This document shows positions 28,204 through 36,218 of a stretch of 64,000 nt of DNA, piece by piece. The notes under the pieces are model-generated. The model was not told the origin of the DNA, did not search any database, and saw only the letters and a program-made list of their open reading frames with translations. Both the position numbers and the translations under genes were made by a program. The DNA comes from Thermophagus sp052400625. Its GTDB lineage: Bacteria; Bacteroidota; Bacteroidia; Bacteroidales; Marinilabiliaceae. The stretch is taken from the NCBI GenBank assembly GCA_052400625.1, contig JBQTGH010000007.1. One strand, given 5' to 3'. Every line of letters begins with the position of its first letter. Positions within the stretch are counted from its first letter, which is position 1.

Positions 28204-28878
28204 TTATTTTTTCCGTTCATCAGTAGTCGCTGTTAGTTGTTCTTTGGGTTCCTTTATGTTGGTTTCATTGTCTTCGGTCTCGAGATCTTCATATCCGGTA
28301 AGCATTGCGCGGATATTGGATGTGGGGGTTTCACCCGTTGTGGTCATGTAAACATGAACGATGGCAAACATGATGATCAGATAGGCGCCAAGGGTATGTA
28401 TGGATGCCACTGTGGCCAAAGGTAGTTCGCTAATGATAATCATATTATTGGCATCAATGGTTCGGTAGAACATGTATATCAGTCCTGTAACAATAAGCAT
28501 TGGCGCCATGACCAGTTTAAATCCCAAATAGGTCAGTGCCTGCAGGGGATTGAGTTTGTTTCTTGGTGATTTGCGGGTGGGATGAGGTTCCCCTTTGAAT
28601 ATACCTACAGTATAATAGTGAATTTGTGCCTTAAGCTTGGAAAAGGTGGGAATATACTGCCGCCATTCACCCGTGGTGAAATGCCAAAAGATGGAGAAGG
28701 CAATCAGTATGAGCAGCATCCATGCTGCCACCCGGTGCGATTCGACCGCCTGCTCATAGCCCAGAAAAGAATAACTTCCATGAATTTCGAAACCGGTAAG
28801 GGCCAGAAAGAATATAAGGAGAGCCTGGGTCCAGTGCCAGAAGCGTTCAAATTTTTTATAGATGTAAACTCTTGCCAT
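28204..28878 (-). CDS. Cytochrome b561-like membrane electron-transfer subunit
   Basis: A 224-residue membrane protein with four or five helices and His residues placed for b-heme ligation: RFWHWTQALLIFF near residue 15, ESHRVAAWMLL and IFWHFTTGEW in the next helices, and VASIHTLGAYLIIMFAIVHVY towards the end. This matches the cytochrome b561/Ni-Fe-hydrogenase b-subunit group that passes electrons between quinol and a periplasmic multiheme protein. The last 35 residues are charged and cytoplasmic. It starts 11 nt after the octaheme cytochrome gene, so the two very probably form one respiratory module. Confidence 0.87.
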   Translation of the reverse strand: MARVYIYKKFERFWHWTQALLIFFLALTGFEIHGSYSFLGYEQAVESHRVAAWMLLILIAFSIFWHFTTGEWRQYIPTFSKLKAQIHYYTVGIFKGEPHPTRKSPRNKLNPLQALTYLGFKLVMAPMLIVTGLIYMFYRTIDANNMIIISELPLATVASIHTLGAYLIIMFAIVHVYMTTTGETPTSNIRAMLTGYEDLETEDNETNIKEPKEQLTATTDERKK

Positions 28879-28889
28879 TGCCGTTATTT

Positions 28890-30482
28890 TTATCGTTGGG
28901 TGTTGATTTCTTCCGACTCTATCTCATTGTTTTTTATCGATGCCGTAATGCGGCCCAGACCATGTAGTATTACGCCAACAAGGGCAGCCATAATAAATAA
29001 CCTGCCAAACAGGTCGATGGCGGCATTGGTGTCGCGTCCCGGCATGTAAAAGTCGGTTAATGAGGCCAGTCTACTGTTGTTGCGGCTATGACACTCTTCA
29101 CACGACAGGGCCATCTCTTTGGGGGCAACCATGTGGTTGACGGGCCAGTACATTTCGGTTTTAACAAATTCATACTTTCCGCTGTAGGGAAGACCAACGC
29201 GTTTCATGCCTGCTTCGGCTGCCAGGTTCCAGTCGAAATCCTGCCAGTAGGCACTGTCGCCCTTTTGGGATGCCCAAAGCTTGGGTTGTATCAGCATATT
29301 GGTTTGGGGGTCGTAAATCTGATCCCCGCGATGTACCTTAACCGGGAATATTTGGGATTGTCCGTCATGGGCCGAACCCATTAAGCGGTTGACCTGAACC
29401 GGGATGGAGTCTACCTTATCCCCCAAAATGTAATGGGAAGCCTGGCCGTTGAACCAGTAATATTCGGGTTCCACATTGGTTTTCCAAACAAATGATCCTT
29501 TTATGGACATGTACGTTTCGGCGCCGGAGAGAGTGTCTACGATGTGGTAAGGATGTCCGTCCTTTAGTTTTCCGGCTTCCGACCATCGCCATTCCATTTT
29601 TGTGGGATTAACTTTGGCATAAGTAGGAATATGACAGGTTTGACAAGCCACACGGGCGGTGTGAAGATTTAACATCCGGTCCATGTGGGGCGTGTTGGTG
29701 TGACAGTGGTCGCAGGTGAGTCGGTTTTCATTGCCGGAGGATACCGAATAGAGTTTTCCTTTAATCTGATGATTTTCGGCTGAGTGACAATCCACACAGG
29801 TCATATTAATTCCGTTGACGGCCATATGTACATCTACCTCTCTGGTGGCAGACAGGAGTGCATCTTCCAGGTCGCCATGTTTCACATTATTTCCCCCACC
29901 GCTATAGAAATGGCAGGATCCGCAATTCATGCTTTGGGGGCGTCCCACATTTTGTGCCACTTTGGTCAGGTTGACCGACCGATCGGGATAGCCGGCCATG
30001 GAAGCTCCTTTGATATACTCTTCGCTGTTGTCGTGACAAACCATGCAATCCACATTGCGGGCCATCTCAAAGCTAAACTGGTCGCTTCCCATGCCAAAAC
30101 CGATATGACATTTGGCACAAGCCTGCTCATTGGAGGTGGCGCCGATGCAAAAATTGTTGATCACATTGCTTTTCCCGATGGAGGCAATACCGCGTCCTTC
30201 AATATATGAAATGCGTTCCCAGTTCCAATGACTTGAGGCAATGATTTCCTTGTGGCGTTGGTTGTGACAGCCAATACAAGCTTCCGTGACTTCTTGCGGG
30301 GTCTTAAAGTCCTTTTGCAGTTCGGGGAACGAGGAATGGTCGACCACTGGTGTGGGCTTGATGGCATATTCCTGCCTGAGCTTCATCTCTTTTAGATTGG
30401 GCAACGGCGGGGTGTACAGAATCCGTAATAGCGCCAATAAGGCGATGGTGAAAATGATGACCGAGAAAACGACCTTTTTCAT
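28890..30482 (-). CDS. Octaheme c-type cytochrome, tetrathionate reductase family
   Basis: A 530-residue periplasmic protein with exactly eight CXXCH heme sites (CIGCH, CAKCH, CMVCH, CGSCH, CVDCH, CDHCH, CQTCH, CEECH). An N-terminal membrane anchor (VVFSVIIFTIALLALL) and a C-terminal membrane helix (RLFIMAALVGVILHGLGRI) hold it at the inner membrane. Count and spacing fit the octaheme tetrathionate reductase (OTR) group, which reduces tetrathionate and in vitro also nitrite and hydroxylamine; the in vivo substrate of this one is not known. It heads the unit with the b-type cytochrome and two YeeE proteins. Multi-heme synthesis implies a cytochrome c maturation system elsewhere. An inverted-repeat element lies just upstream. 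Confidence 0.9.
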   Translation of the reverse strand: MKKVVFSVIIFTIALLALLRILYTPPLPNLKEMKLRQEYAIKPTPVVDHSSFPELQKDFKTPQEVTEACIGCHNQRHKEIIASSHWNWERISYIEGRGIASIGKSNVINNFCIGATSNEQACAKCHIGFGMGSDQFSFEMARNVDCMVCHDNSEEYIKGASMAGYPDRSVNLTKVAQNVGRPQSMNCGSCHFYSGGGNNVKHGDLEDALLSATREVDVHMAVNGINMTCVDCHSAENHQIKGKLYSVSSGNENRLTCDHCHTNTPHMDRMLNLHTARVACQTCHIPTYAKVNPTKMEWRWSEAGKLKDGHPYHIVDTLSGAETYMSIKGSFVWKTNVEPEYYWFNGQASHYILGDKVDSIPVQVNRLMGSAHDGQSQIFPVKVHRGDQIYDPQTNMLIQPKLWASQKGDSAYWQDFDWNLAAEAGMKRVGLPYSGKYEFVKTEMYWPVNHMVAPKEMALSCEECHSRNNSRLASLTDFYMPGRDTNAAIDLFGRLFIMAALVGVILHGLGRITASIKNNEIESEEINTQR

Positions 30483-30513
30483 CCGTATAAATTATAGTTA
30501 AGTTATTGGTTGG

Positions 30514-30583
30514 ATGGAACTCGCATGATCATGAGGTATACATCAACCTTTGTGATAATCTCAATTGATCCTGTGAGTTTCAT
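30514..30583. repeat. Inverted-repeat element upstream of the octaheme cytochrome gene
   Basis: ATGGAACTCGCATGATCA (30514-30531) and TGATCCTGTGAGTTTCAT (30566-30583) are complementary at 15 of 18 positions, with a 34-bp spacer. The left arm, read on the minus strand, contains the motif TCATGYGAGTYCCAT also found at 6716 and 56371. It ends 32 bp before the cytochrome start. The architecture matches the element at 58401-58464. Confidence 0.5.
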
Positions 30584-30776
30584 GTGTTCATTTATTTGGT
30601 TGTGATAAATGCAATTGATAAAAGTTTTAACGGCAATAAAAATAAATAATGATGTAGATATATAAAAGTCCAGATATGTGTAATTCGCAATTTGTAACAA
30701 GATTGATTTTAAATAGACAAAAGGAATGACTGATCCTTGAAACGATTTTCAGAAAAAGTAAATGATATAATAGGCC

Positions 30777-31193
30777 ATGAAGAGTAAAGTTTATTACTGT
30801 TGGTTCGAACTGGAAGCTGTGTTACGCTTCGAAGATTTAACCGCCAATTGGAACGGGAGGGATAATATGGAAAGACCCGGTATTTAAAGGCATGGCTTAC
30901 TAGATTCTTTGGATTTTTAGATAGGGTCGATCAAATCCCCGGCCGTAAGATTCAAGAATGGTTTAAAACTATGGCCAAACACAAAGACTCATGAGAAGAA
31001 ACTGGCAGCACCGTTTAGGGCACTGAAAATGTCATTGGATTACGAAAAGTTACGTAACATTACTATAAATAGGATAATCAATGCTGTAGAAAAAGATCTG
31101 AACATTTCTATTCAAAAAAAGGCTGACGCAAATAGGGAGCATCTCTACTCCATGATGATTACACCAAGGAGATTAAAAGATATCCGAGAGTAA
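30777..31193 (+). pseudogene. Decayed IS3-type orfA (transposase subunit) remnant
   Basis: Three short open stretches in three different frames follow each other on the plus strand: 30777-30887, about 30865-30992, and about 30920-31193. The last one ends with FRALKMSLDYEKLRNITI followed by INAVEKDLNISIQKKADA. That pattern (leucine-zipper-like, then an AEKxLNIxIxKK-type tail) is what I know from the C-terminal end of IS3-family OrfA proteins in Bacteroidota. No orfB/integrase domain and no terminal repeats are visible, and several frameshifts would be needed, so it is a dead fragment. The attribution of the first two stretches to the same gene is inference. Confidence 0.42.
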
Positions 31194-31246
31194 ATTTTTG
31201 ATGTGGCATGTGATACATTTCTTGTTGAGACAACCTTAATTGATGA

Positions 31247-32020
31247 TCATGGTTTTATTGAATCAGTACTGAGCGATATCTGCCTAAAACATATTTCTCC
31301 TGAACATCCTGTCTTTCCGGTAGATTCGTGATCAATGACAAATACCAGGTTGTTAGAATCGTTTTCGGGGTATCCTGTTTTAATGATGACCGATTCTCCC
31401 TTTTTAAATTCGTTGGTGAAATGGATGTTGAACGAAGCTATTTCAGACCCTTCAGGGGCTATGGCATCCATCAGCCATTCCATATATCGGGTGTTGTTGA
31501 CATGATGGTTAAAGTCGAGGTCGGAATAAACCACCTGCCTGCGATGTTCTTGCATGTTAATACTGTCAGGTAGGTGAGACAGCGTTTTAGGGAATTCCCC
31601 TAAAGCCATACGGTGGGTGACAAAAGGTTTGTTGTGCAGCCTTTCGTAGGGACGTATGGGTCTTTTCCGCAATATATCCACCATGATCCATGCCGAAGAC
31701 GCTTTTACCAGAGTACGGTTTTGGTGGTCTTTGATAAGAAAGTCACGGGTAGAATATAATTTCTGGATATTGCGTGGCCAGGTTTCGATGGTTACCTTTT
31801 CCATCATCGAGGGCCAATTCAGAATCTCAACTTGAAGATGGGTTAATGCCCAAAAAATATTGTCTTTTCTTAGATCGTCAAAACCAACGCCCAGACCAAT
31901 GGCATGCTTTGCGGCCGCTTCCTGAAGGTGTTTCATTAGGGCCGAGGGCTCCAGACGACCCGAGGCCCCCACGTCAAAAGATGAGATGGTTACCGGTTCT
32001 TCCCAGATGTCAGTGTTCAT
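31247..32020 (-). CDS. Acyl-ACP thioesterase (FatA/FatB-like)
   Basis: A 257-residue double-hotdog protein that releases free fatty acids from acyl carrier protein. The N-terminal hotdog has FWALTHLQVEILNWPSMMEKV and VTIETWPRN; the second starts with VVYSDLDFNHHVNNTRYMEW, containing the Asn-His-x-x-N catalytic segment of the family. Length is typical of bacterial members (about 250). A TTG start six codons upstream is possible, but ATG 32020 is preferred; it overlaps the stop region of the preceding gene by 11 nt (ATGAACACTGA), implying translational coupling. A stand-alone acyl-ACP thioesterase can support lipid turnover or export of fatty acids. Confidence 0.88.
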   Translation of the reverse strand: MNTDIWEEPVTISSFDVGASGRLEPSALMKHLQEAAAKHAIGLGVGFDDLRKDNIFWALTHLQVEILNWPSMMEKVTIETWPRNIQKLYSTRDFLIKDHQNRTLVKASSAWIMVDILRKRPIRPYERLHNKPFVTHRMALGEFPKTLSHLPDSINMQEHRRQVVYSDLDFNHHVNNTRYMEWLMDAIAPEGSEIASFNIHFTNEFKKGESVIIKTGYPENDSNNLVFVIDHESTGKTGCSGEICFRQISLSTDSIKP

Positions 32021-32387
32021 TATTATTGGAGGGTTCAATTAGGTTTTTTACGGCGTTGTCAGCAATCTGTACGCATTTGCGACATGGAACTTTATGATGT
32101 TTCTTAATTTCTCTGCAACGCGGAGAACCAGTCTCCTGAACAAAAGCATCAATAACTTTTTGCTGGGCTTCAGGATTATCTTTTAGAATATACATGGCAC
32201 CGTACAGAGCTCCGCAATAACCATCAGGGGCGTGTCCGACACCCATGGTCTTCATGTATTCTATTTCTTCTTTTGATTTACCGTAATGACGAAGAATGGC
32301 CTGTGCACAATTATCACCATAATCGGGATGATTAAAATACCAGGCTGCATCGTGTTTTTCTTGATCTACAGAAATATTTTTTTCCAT
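32010..32387 (-). CDS. C_GCAxxG_C_C family redox-type protein
   Basis: A 125-residue cytosolic protein with the spaced Cys pattern of the C_GCAxxG_C_C family: DNCAQAIL (about residue 26), DGYCGALYGAMYIL (about 57), GSPRCREIKK (about 92) and PCRKCVQIA (about 103). The Cys cluster suggests binding of a metal or Fe-S cluster, or redox chemistry; no member's reaction is firmly known to me. Its start overlaps the end of the HD gene by 22 nt and its end overlaps the thioesterase by 11 nt, a tight three-gene unit. The link to lipid or nucleotide metabolism is unclear. Confidence 0.83.
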   Translation of the reverse strand: MEKNISVDQEKHDAAWYFNHPDYGDNCAQAILRHYGKSKEEIEYMKTMGVGHAPDGYCGALYGAMYILKDNPEAQQKVIDAFVQETGSPRCREIKKHHKVPCRKCVQIADNAVKNLIEPSNNNEH

Positions 32388-32935
32388 TTTAAAAAAATCT
32401 CAACTTTTTCGTTACCGTATTTTTCCAGGGATCGGGTTATCTCATCGATGTTTTTTTCTCTTTCCGGTTCGCGTCCTTTACTGAAGAAGAGGTCCGCAAA
32501 ACAGATGATCTGTTCTTCAATGGATACGGGTATCATATCTCGGATTGGAAGGGGGAGGTTCTGGTATTGAATTTCATTGGCAGTCAATCCTGTTCCGGTA
32601 TGTCTTTCACAGACCAAGGCATGCCGAGGTAATCCTTCTTTTTCCAGAATTTCGCGTCCCAGATAGCCATGGCAAATGTAAGGATGAGTTCCGTGACATC
32701 CTATTTTCGGTGCATAAGTTTGAAAAATCCCGATATCGTGAAGCAAGGCAGCCTCGGCCAGAAACTGATGGTCAGCGTCAAGCTCCGGATGATTGTCGGC
32801 TATTTCCAGTGCTTTTTTTTGTACCAGCGTGCTGTGTATTAAGAGAATATTTCTGGCCGGATGATGGTCTGGGTAATATTTATCAAGTATTGCTTGTGCT
32901 CGATCAGTTGTTCTCTCAAAGATTTTAGAATTCAT
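32366..32935 (-). CDS. HD-domain metal-dependent phosphohydrolase
   Basis: A 189-residue HD protein. The metal-binding residues are visible as IHSTLVQKKAL (first His), ALLHDIGIF (the HD pair) and the later His in GCHGTHPYICHGYLG, with ALVCERHTGTGL following. Such proteins cleave phosphomono- or diester bonds in nucleotides or similar molecules; the true substrate is unknown. It lacks a RelA/SpoT or GGDEF partner domain. Length suits small stand-alone HD proteins. First gene of the overlapping unit with the C_GCAxxG_C_C protein and thioesterase. ATG 32935 chosen as the first in-frame start. Confidence 0.82.
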   Translation of the reverse strand: MNSKIFERTTDRAQAILDKYYPDHHPARNILLIHSTLVQKKALEIADNHPELDADHQFLAEAALLHDIGIFQTYAPKIGCHGTHPYICHGYLGREILEKEGLPRHALVCERHTGTGLTANEIQYQNLPLPIRDMIPVSIEEQIICFADLFFSKGREPEREKNIDEITRSLEKYGNEKVEIFLKWKKIFL

Positions 32936-33028
32936 TGTTCTGTTTTCGGTTTACACCATAAAAGAACTGTCGGATCGGATGGTCCGATATTTGGGTTACA
33001 AACCATGACTCAAAAAATGGGAAAGATT

Positions 33029-33643
33029 TTATTTGTGTCGTCCCTGCAGCACTTTAACCACATCTTCAATGCGAAAGCCTTTGGCTGTCAACAGTACCAA
33101 TAGGTGATAGATAAGGTCTGCCGACTCGTTGAGGAACAAGTCGTCGTTTTGATCTTTGGCTTCAATGACCGTTTCGACAGCTTCTTCTCCCACTTTTTGG
33201 GCTATTTTATTGATTCCTTTTTTGAACAGAGAGGTGGTATACGACCCTTCGGGCATGGTTTGAAGCCTGTGGTCAATCAAGTCCTGTAGAGAAACCAGAA
33301 AGTCTATATTGCCTTTATTGGTCTCGGCAAAACAGGTGTCGTTGCCGGTATGGCAAACGGGACCGACCGGATGGGCTTTGATCAGGATGGTGTCGTTGTC
33401 GCAGTCAGGGATAATGGTTTCTACCTCCAGAAAGTTTCCTGACTCTTCCCCCTTGGTCCATAGTCTTTGTTTGGTGCGACTGTAAAATGTGACTCTTTTT
33501 TCTTGTTGGGTTTTTTCAAAGGCTTCTTCATTCATAAACCCCAGCATAAGGACAACATTTGTATCGGCATCCTGAATGATGGCAGGAAGAAGTCCGTTCC
33601 CTAATTTCGAAAAGTCTAATTGCATGATATTTTTTTTTGACAT
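33029..33643 (-). CDS. hisIE: Bifunctional phosphoribosyl-AMP cyclohydrolase / phosphoribosyl-ATP pyrophosphatase
   Basis: A 204-residue fusion for steps two and three of histidine biosynthesis. The HisI part (about 1-115) has RLWTKGEESGNFLEV and the zinc-binding IPDCDNDTILIKAHPVGPVCHTG with Cys ligands. The HisE part (about 115-204) has the MazG-like KVGEEAVETVIEAKD and NESADLIYHLLVLL. Both halves are complete. ATG 33643 is used; ATG 33625 (MQLDFSKLG) is equally possible. A perfect -7 box about 100 bp upstream suggests its own promoter besides read-through from hisF, 139 nt upstream. Confidence 0.95.
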   Translation of the reverse strand: MSKKNIMQLDFSKLGNGLLPAIIQDADTNVVLMLGFMNEEAFEKTQQEKRVTFYSRTKQRLWTKGEESGNFLEVETIIPDCDNDTILIKAHPVGPVCHTGNDTCFAETNKGNIDFLVSLQDLIDHRLQTMPEGSYTTSLFKKGINKIAQKVGEEAVETVIEAKDQNDDLFLNESADLIYHLLVLLTAKGFRIEDVVKVLQGRHK

Positions 33644-33743
33644 ATAAATCTGTATAAAAAAACGTGAGTGTCTTCTTATTGATAAGAAAAAAAGAAGTTC
33701 TAATGCTTTAATCGATTGGAAGACATATGCTATTTAAAGATTG

Positions 33744-33751
33744 CAAAGATA
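33744..33751 (-). promoter_or_regulatory. Candidate -7 promoter box for hisIE
   Basis: On the minus strand this reads TATCTTTG, an exact match to TAnnTTTG, in the 139-bp gap between hisF and hisIE. A 7-bp inverted repeat TTCTTAT-TG-ATAAGAA (33673-33688) lies in the resulting leader. Confidence 0.45.
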
Positions 33752-33782
33752 ATAATAATGAGGTGTGATTGTAGTCAAAGTT

Positions 33783-34538
33783 TTACCTTATCGGTATGCG
33801 ATGACTTCTCAGGTAATCTTTTAACTCAGGTATGGGAATCTCATTAAAATGGAAAATGCTGGCTGCCAGGCCGGCATCTGCTTTCCCGGTGGTAAAGACA
33901 TCTTTGAAATGTTCTTTGGCGCCGGCTCCTCCCGATGCAATGATGGGGATGGACAGTTCATCAGACAGTCGTGCCAACGCTTCGTTGGCAAATCCCTTTT
34001 TAACGCCGTCGTGGTCCATACTGGTAAAGAGGATTTCTCCGGCCCCGCGATCTTCGGCTTCTTCGGCCCATGAATACAATCGCTTTTCGGTCGGAATACG
34101 GCCTCCGTTGACCGTTACCACCCATTCGTCAGCGTCCAGTTGTTTGGCATCGATGGCCACCACGACAAACTGACTTCCGAAATGTTTGGCCAAATCACTA
34201 ATCAGTTGTGGATTCTTTACTGCTGAAGAGTTGATGGATATTTTATCGGCTCCTGCATTCAGCAAGGTTTCAGCATCTTTTAGCTCACTAATACCTCCTC
34301 CTACGGTGAAAGGAATGTTGATATGCTGGGCAATACGACGAACCAGATCGGCAAAAGTCTTGCGCTTTTCGTGACTGGCGGTAATATCTAGGAATACCAA
34401 CTCGTCAGCGCCTTGCCGGGCATAAAGGGCACCCAACTCCACGGGGTCGCCTACTTCCTTAATGTCGAGAAATTTCACCCCTTTAACGGTTTTCCCGTTT
34501 CGGATGTCGAGGCATGGTATGATACGTTTTGAGAGCAT
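33783..34538 (-). CDS. hisF: Imidazole glycerol phosphate synthase, cyclase subunit
   Basis: A 251-residue TIM barrel. The start IIPCLDIRNGKTVKGVKF carries the catalytic Asp, and VVVAIDAKQLDADEWVVTVNGG holds the second one. Phosphate-binding glycines are at FTVGGGIS and IIASGGAGA. Using ammonia from HisH, it converts PRFAR to imidazole glycerol phosphate and AICAR. Length and motifs are standard. It is separated from hisA upstream by 317 bp, unusual for a his operon. Confidence 0.97.
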   Translation of the reverse strand: MLSKRIIPCLDIRNGKTVKGVKFLDIKEVGDPVELGALYARQGADELVFLDITASHEKRKTFADLVRRIAQHINIPFTVGGGISELKDAETLLNAGADKISINSSAVKNPQLISDLAKHFGSQFVVVAIDAKQLDADEWVVTVNGGRIPTEKRLYSWAEEAEDRGAGEILFTSMDHDGVKKGFANEALARLSDELSIPIIASGGAGAKEHFKDVFTTGKADAGLAASIFHFNEIPIPELKDYLRSHRIPIR

Positions 34539-34855
34539 TTTTTAGTTTAAATTTTGCAATGGATTGTTGTTCTTTTATAAAAGATTGTCTTTAATGTTTT
34601 GAGTTCTAGAGCATGTTTTCTAGGTAATATGTTTAAGATTTAATGGATCGCTTTAGTTTGTTTTTTAAACCTGTGAGCATTTTTGCAACTTCTGTGCTTT
34701 GGGGTGAAACGCTTCAAAATCCTTTTTTTATAGATGATCGTCGGTAACGAATTTTCTTTTGGGCCTGCAATTCGAATAAAGATCCATTATCGAACCTTGT
34801 CTAAGTCAATAACCCTGTCTCTTTTTATTAATGCCTAATGGCGAATGACTATTTT
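34539..34855. other. Gap between hisA and hisF, nothing recognised
   Basis: An A/T-rich stretch on the same transcription path. I see no open frame with family resemblance, no strong terminator and no exact TAnnTTTG box on the minus strand. It may be decayed sequence or an unrecognised regulatory leader for hisF. Confidence 0.4.
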
Positions 34856-35581
34856 CTAACCTCTTCTTCCCAACTCTTCCACTCCAATCCTTCCTTCATA
34901 AATGGCTTTGCCAAAGATGACAGCCGGGATGCCTGCAGCTTCCAGAGCGTCGATGTCTTTCATGCTGCTGACGCCTCCGCTGGCGATGAGGTAGAGCTCG
35001 GGGAAACGTTGCCGAATTTTTTGGTACAGTTCGATGGCAGGCCCTTCCAGCATTCCGTCTTTGTTGATGTCGGTGCAGATGGTTTTTGTAATTCCTTTGT
35101 TGATATAATGTTCCAGAAAATCAAAAAGATCCGTTTCGGATGTCTCCGTCCATCCTGAAACTGCTATTTTGCCCTTTTTGGTGTCGGATCCAAGGATGAT
35201 TCTGTCGGATGAGTATTGGGTGATCCAGGCGGTAAACTCATCCGGGTTTTTTACGGCGATGCTTCCGCCCGTGACCATTTGTGCACCACATTCGAAGGCA
35301 ATTCTCAGGTCATCGGAGGTCTTTAGACCACCGCCAAAGTCGATCACCAGATTGGTACGAGATGCAATTCTTTCCAGAATTTTATAATTGATGATTCGTC
35401 CTTCTTTGGCACCATCCAGATCCACCAGATGAAGACGTTGGATGCCGGCATCCTGAAACTGAAGGGCTACTTCCAAAGGATTCTCATTGTATATCTTTTT
35501 GGTTTGGTAATCGCCCTTGCTGAGGCGGACACATTTGCCGCCGATAATATCTATGGCAGGAATAAGTTCTATGGCCTTCAT
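34856..35581 (-). CDS. hisA: ProFAR isomerase (1-(5-phosphoribosyl)-5-[(...)amino]imidazole-4-carboxamide isomerase)
   Basis: A 241-residue TIM barrel homologous to HisF. IPAIDIIGGKCVRLSKGDY carries the catalytic Asp; FGGGLKTSDDLRIAF and IASGGVSSMKDIDAL are the phosphate-binding loops, and TICTDINKDGMLEGP holds the second Asp. It performs the Amadori rearrangement of ProFAR to PRFAR. It starts 34 nt after hisH, so the two are co-transcribed. Confidence 0.97.
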   Translation of the reverse strand: MKAIELIPAIDIIGGKCVRLSKGDYQTKKIYNENPLEVALQFQDAGIQRLHLVDLDGAKEGRIINYKILERIASRTNLVIDFGGGLKTSDDLRIAFECGAQMVTGGSIAVKNPDEFTAWITQYSSDRIILGSDTKKGKIAVSGWTETSETDLFDFLEHYINKGITKTICTDINKDGMLEGPAIELYQKIRQRFPELYLIASGGVSSMKDIDALEAAGIPAVIFGKAIYEGRIGVEELGRRG

Positions 35582-35615
35582 TTATAACGTATGTTTCGGT
35601 TCCGGCCTCGCCGGA

Positions 35616-36218
35616 TTATTCAATGGTCAGGAAATTTTTTAAAATCTGTTCACCCACCGATCCGCTTTTTTCGGGGTGAAACTGGGTTGCAAAAAAATTA
35701 TCTTTTTGCAGCGCAGCACTAAATGGGTGAATGTAATTGGCCTGGGCAATGGTTTCGGGCCCCGTGGGAACATAGTAGCTGTGCACAAAATAGACATATT
35801 CACCTTCTAGCTCTTGGTTAAAAAGGGGAGCTTTTACGTGCGTGAGATCGTTCCATCCCATATGTGGGATTTTTTGTTTTTGCTCAGCCTCTTTTTGAGG
35901 GATGAATTTTTTTACGGGTGCATTAAAGATGCCCAGACATTCCGTGTCGCCTTCCTCCGAATAGCGGCACATTAACTGCAGTCCCAGGCAGATTCCCAAT
36001 ACGGGTTGAGTGAGTGAGGGGATTAGTTCATCCAGACCTTCTTGTTGGAGATAGGCCATGGTGGTGCTGGCTTCTCCCACGCCGGGAAAAATCACTTTGT
36101 CAGCTTTTCGGATGATGTTGTGGTCGTCGGTGATGATTGGCTTATGGCCCAGTCGTTCAAGGGCAAAGCTTACCGATCGGATATTTCCGGCATTATATTT
36201 TATGATGGCGATCTTCAT
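35616..36218 (-). CDS. hisH: Imidazole glycerol phosphate synthase, glutamine amidotransferase subunit
   Basis: A 200-residue class I glutaminase. The nucleophilic Cys is in GICLGLQLM, the His/Glu pair in FATQFHPEKSG; the N-terminus IIKYNAGNIRSV and KVIFPGVGEA are typical. It supplies ammonia to HisF. Its ATG overlaps the stop of the upstream thioredoxin gene in the sequence TAATG, indicating translational coupling. hisG, hisD, hisC and hisB are not in the window. Confidence 0.97.
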   Translation of the reverse strand: MKIAIIKYNAGNIRSVSFALERLGHKPIITDDHNIIRKADKVIFPGVGEASTTMAYLQQEGLDELIPSLTQPVLGICLGLQLMCRYSEEGDTECLGIFNAPVKKFIPQKEAEQKQKIPHMGWNDLTHVKAPLFNQELEGEYVYFVHSYYVPTGPETIAQANYIHPFSAALQKDNFFATQFHPEKSGSVGEQILKNFLTIE

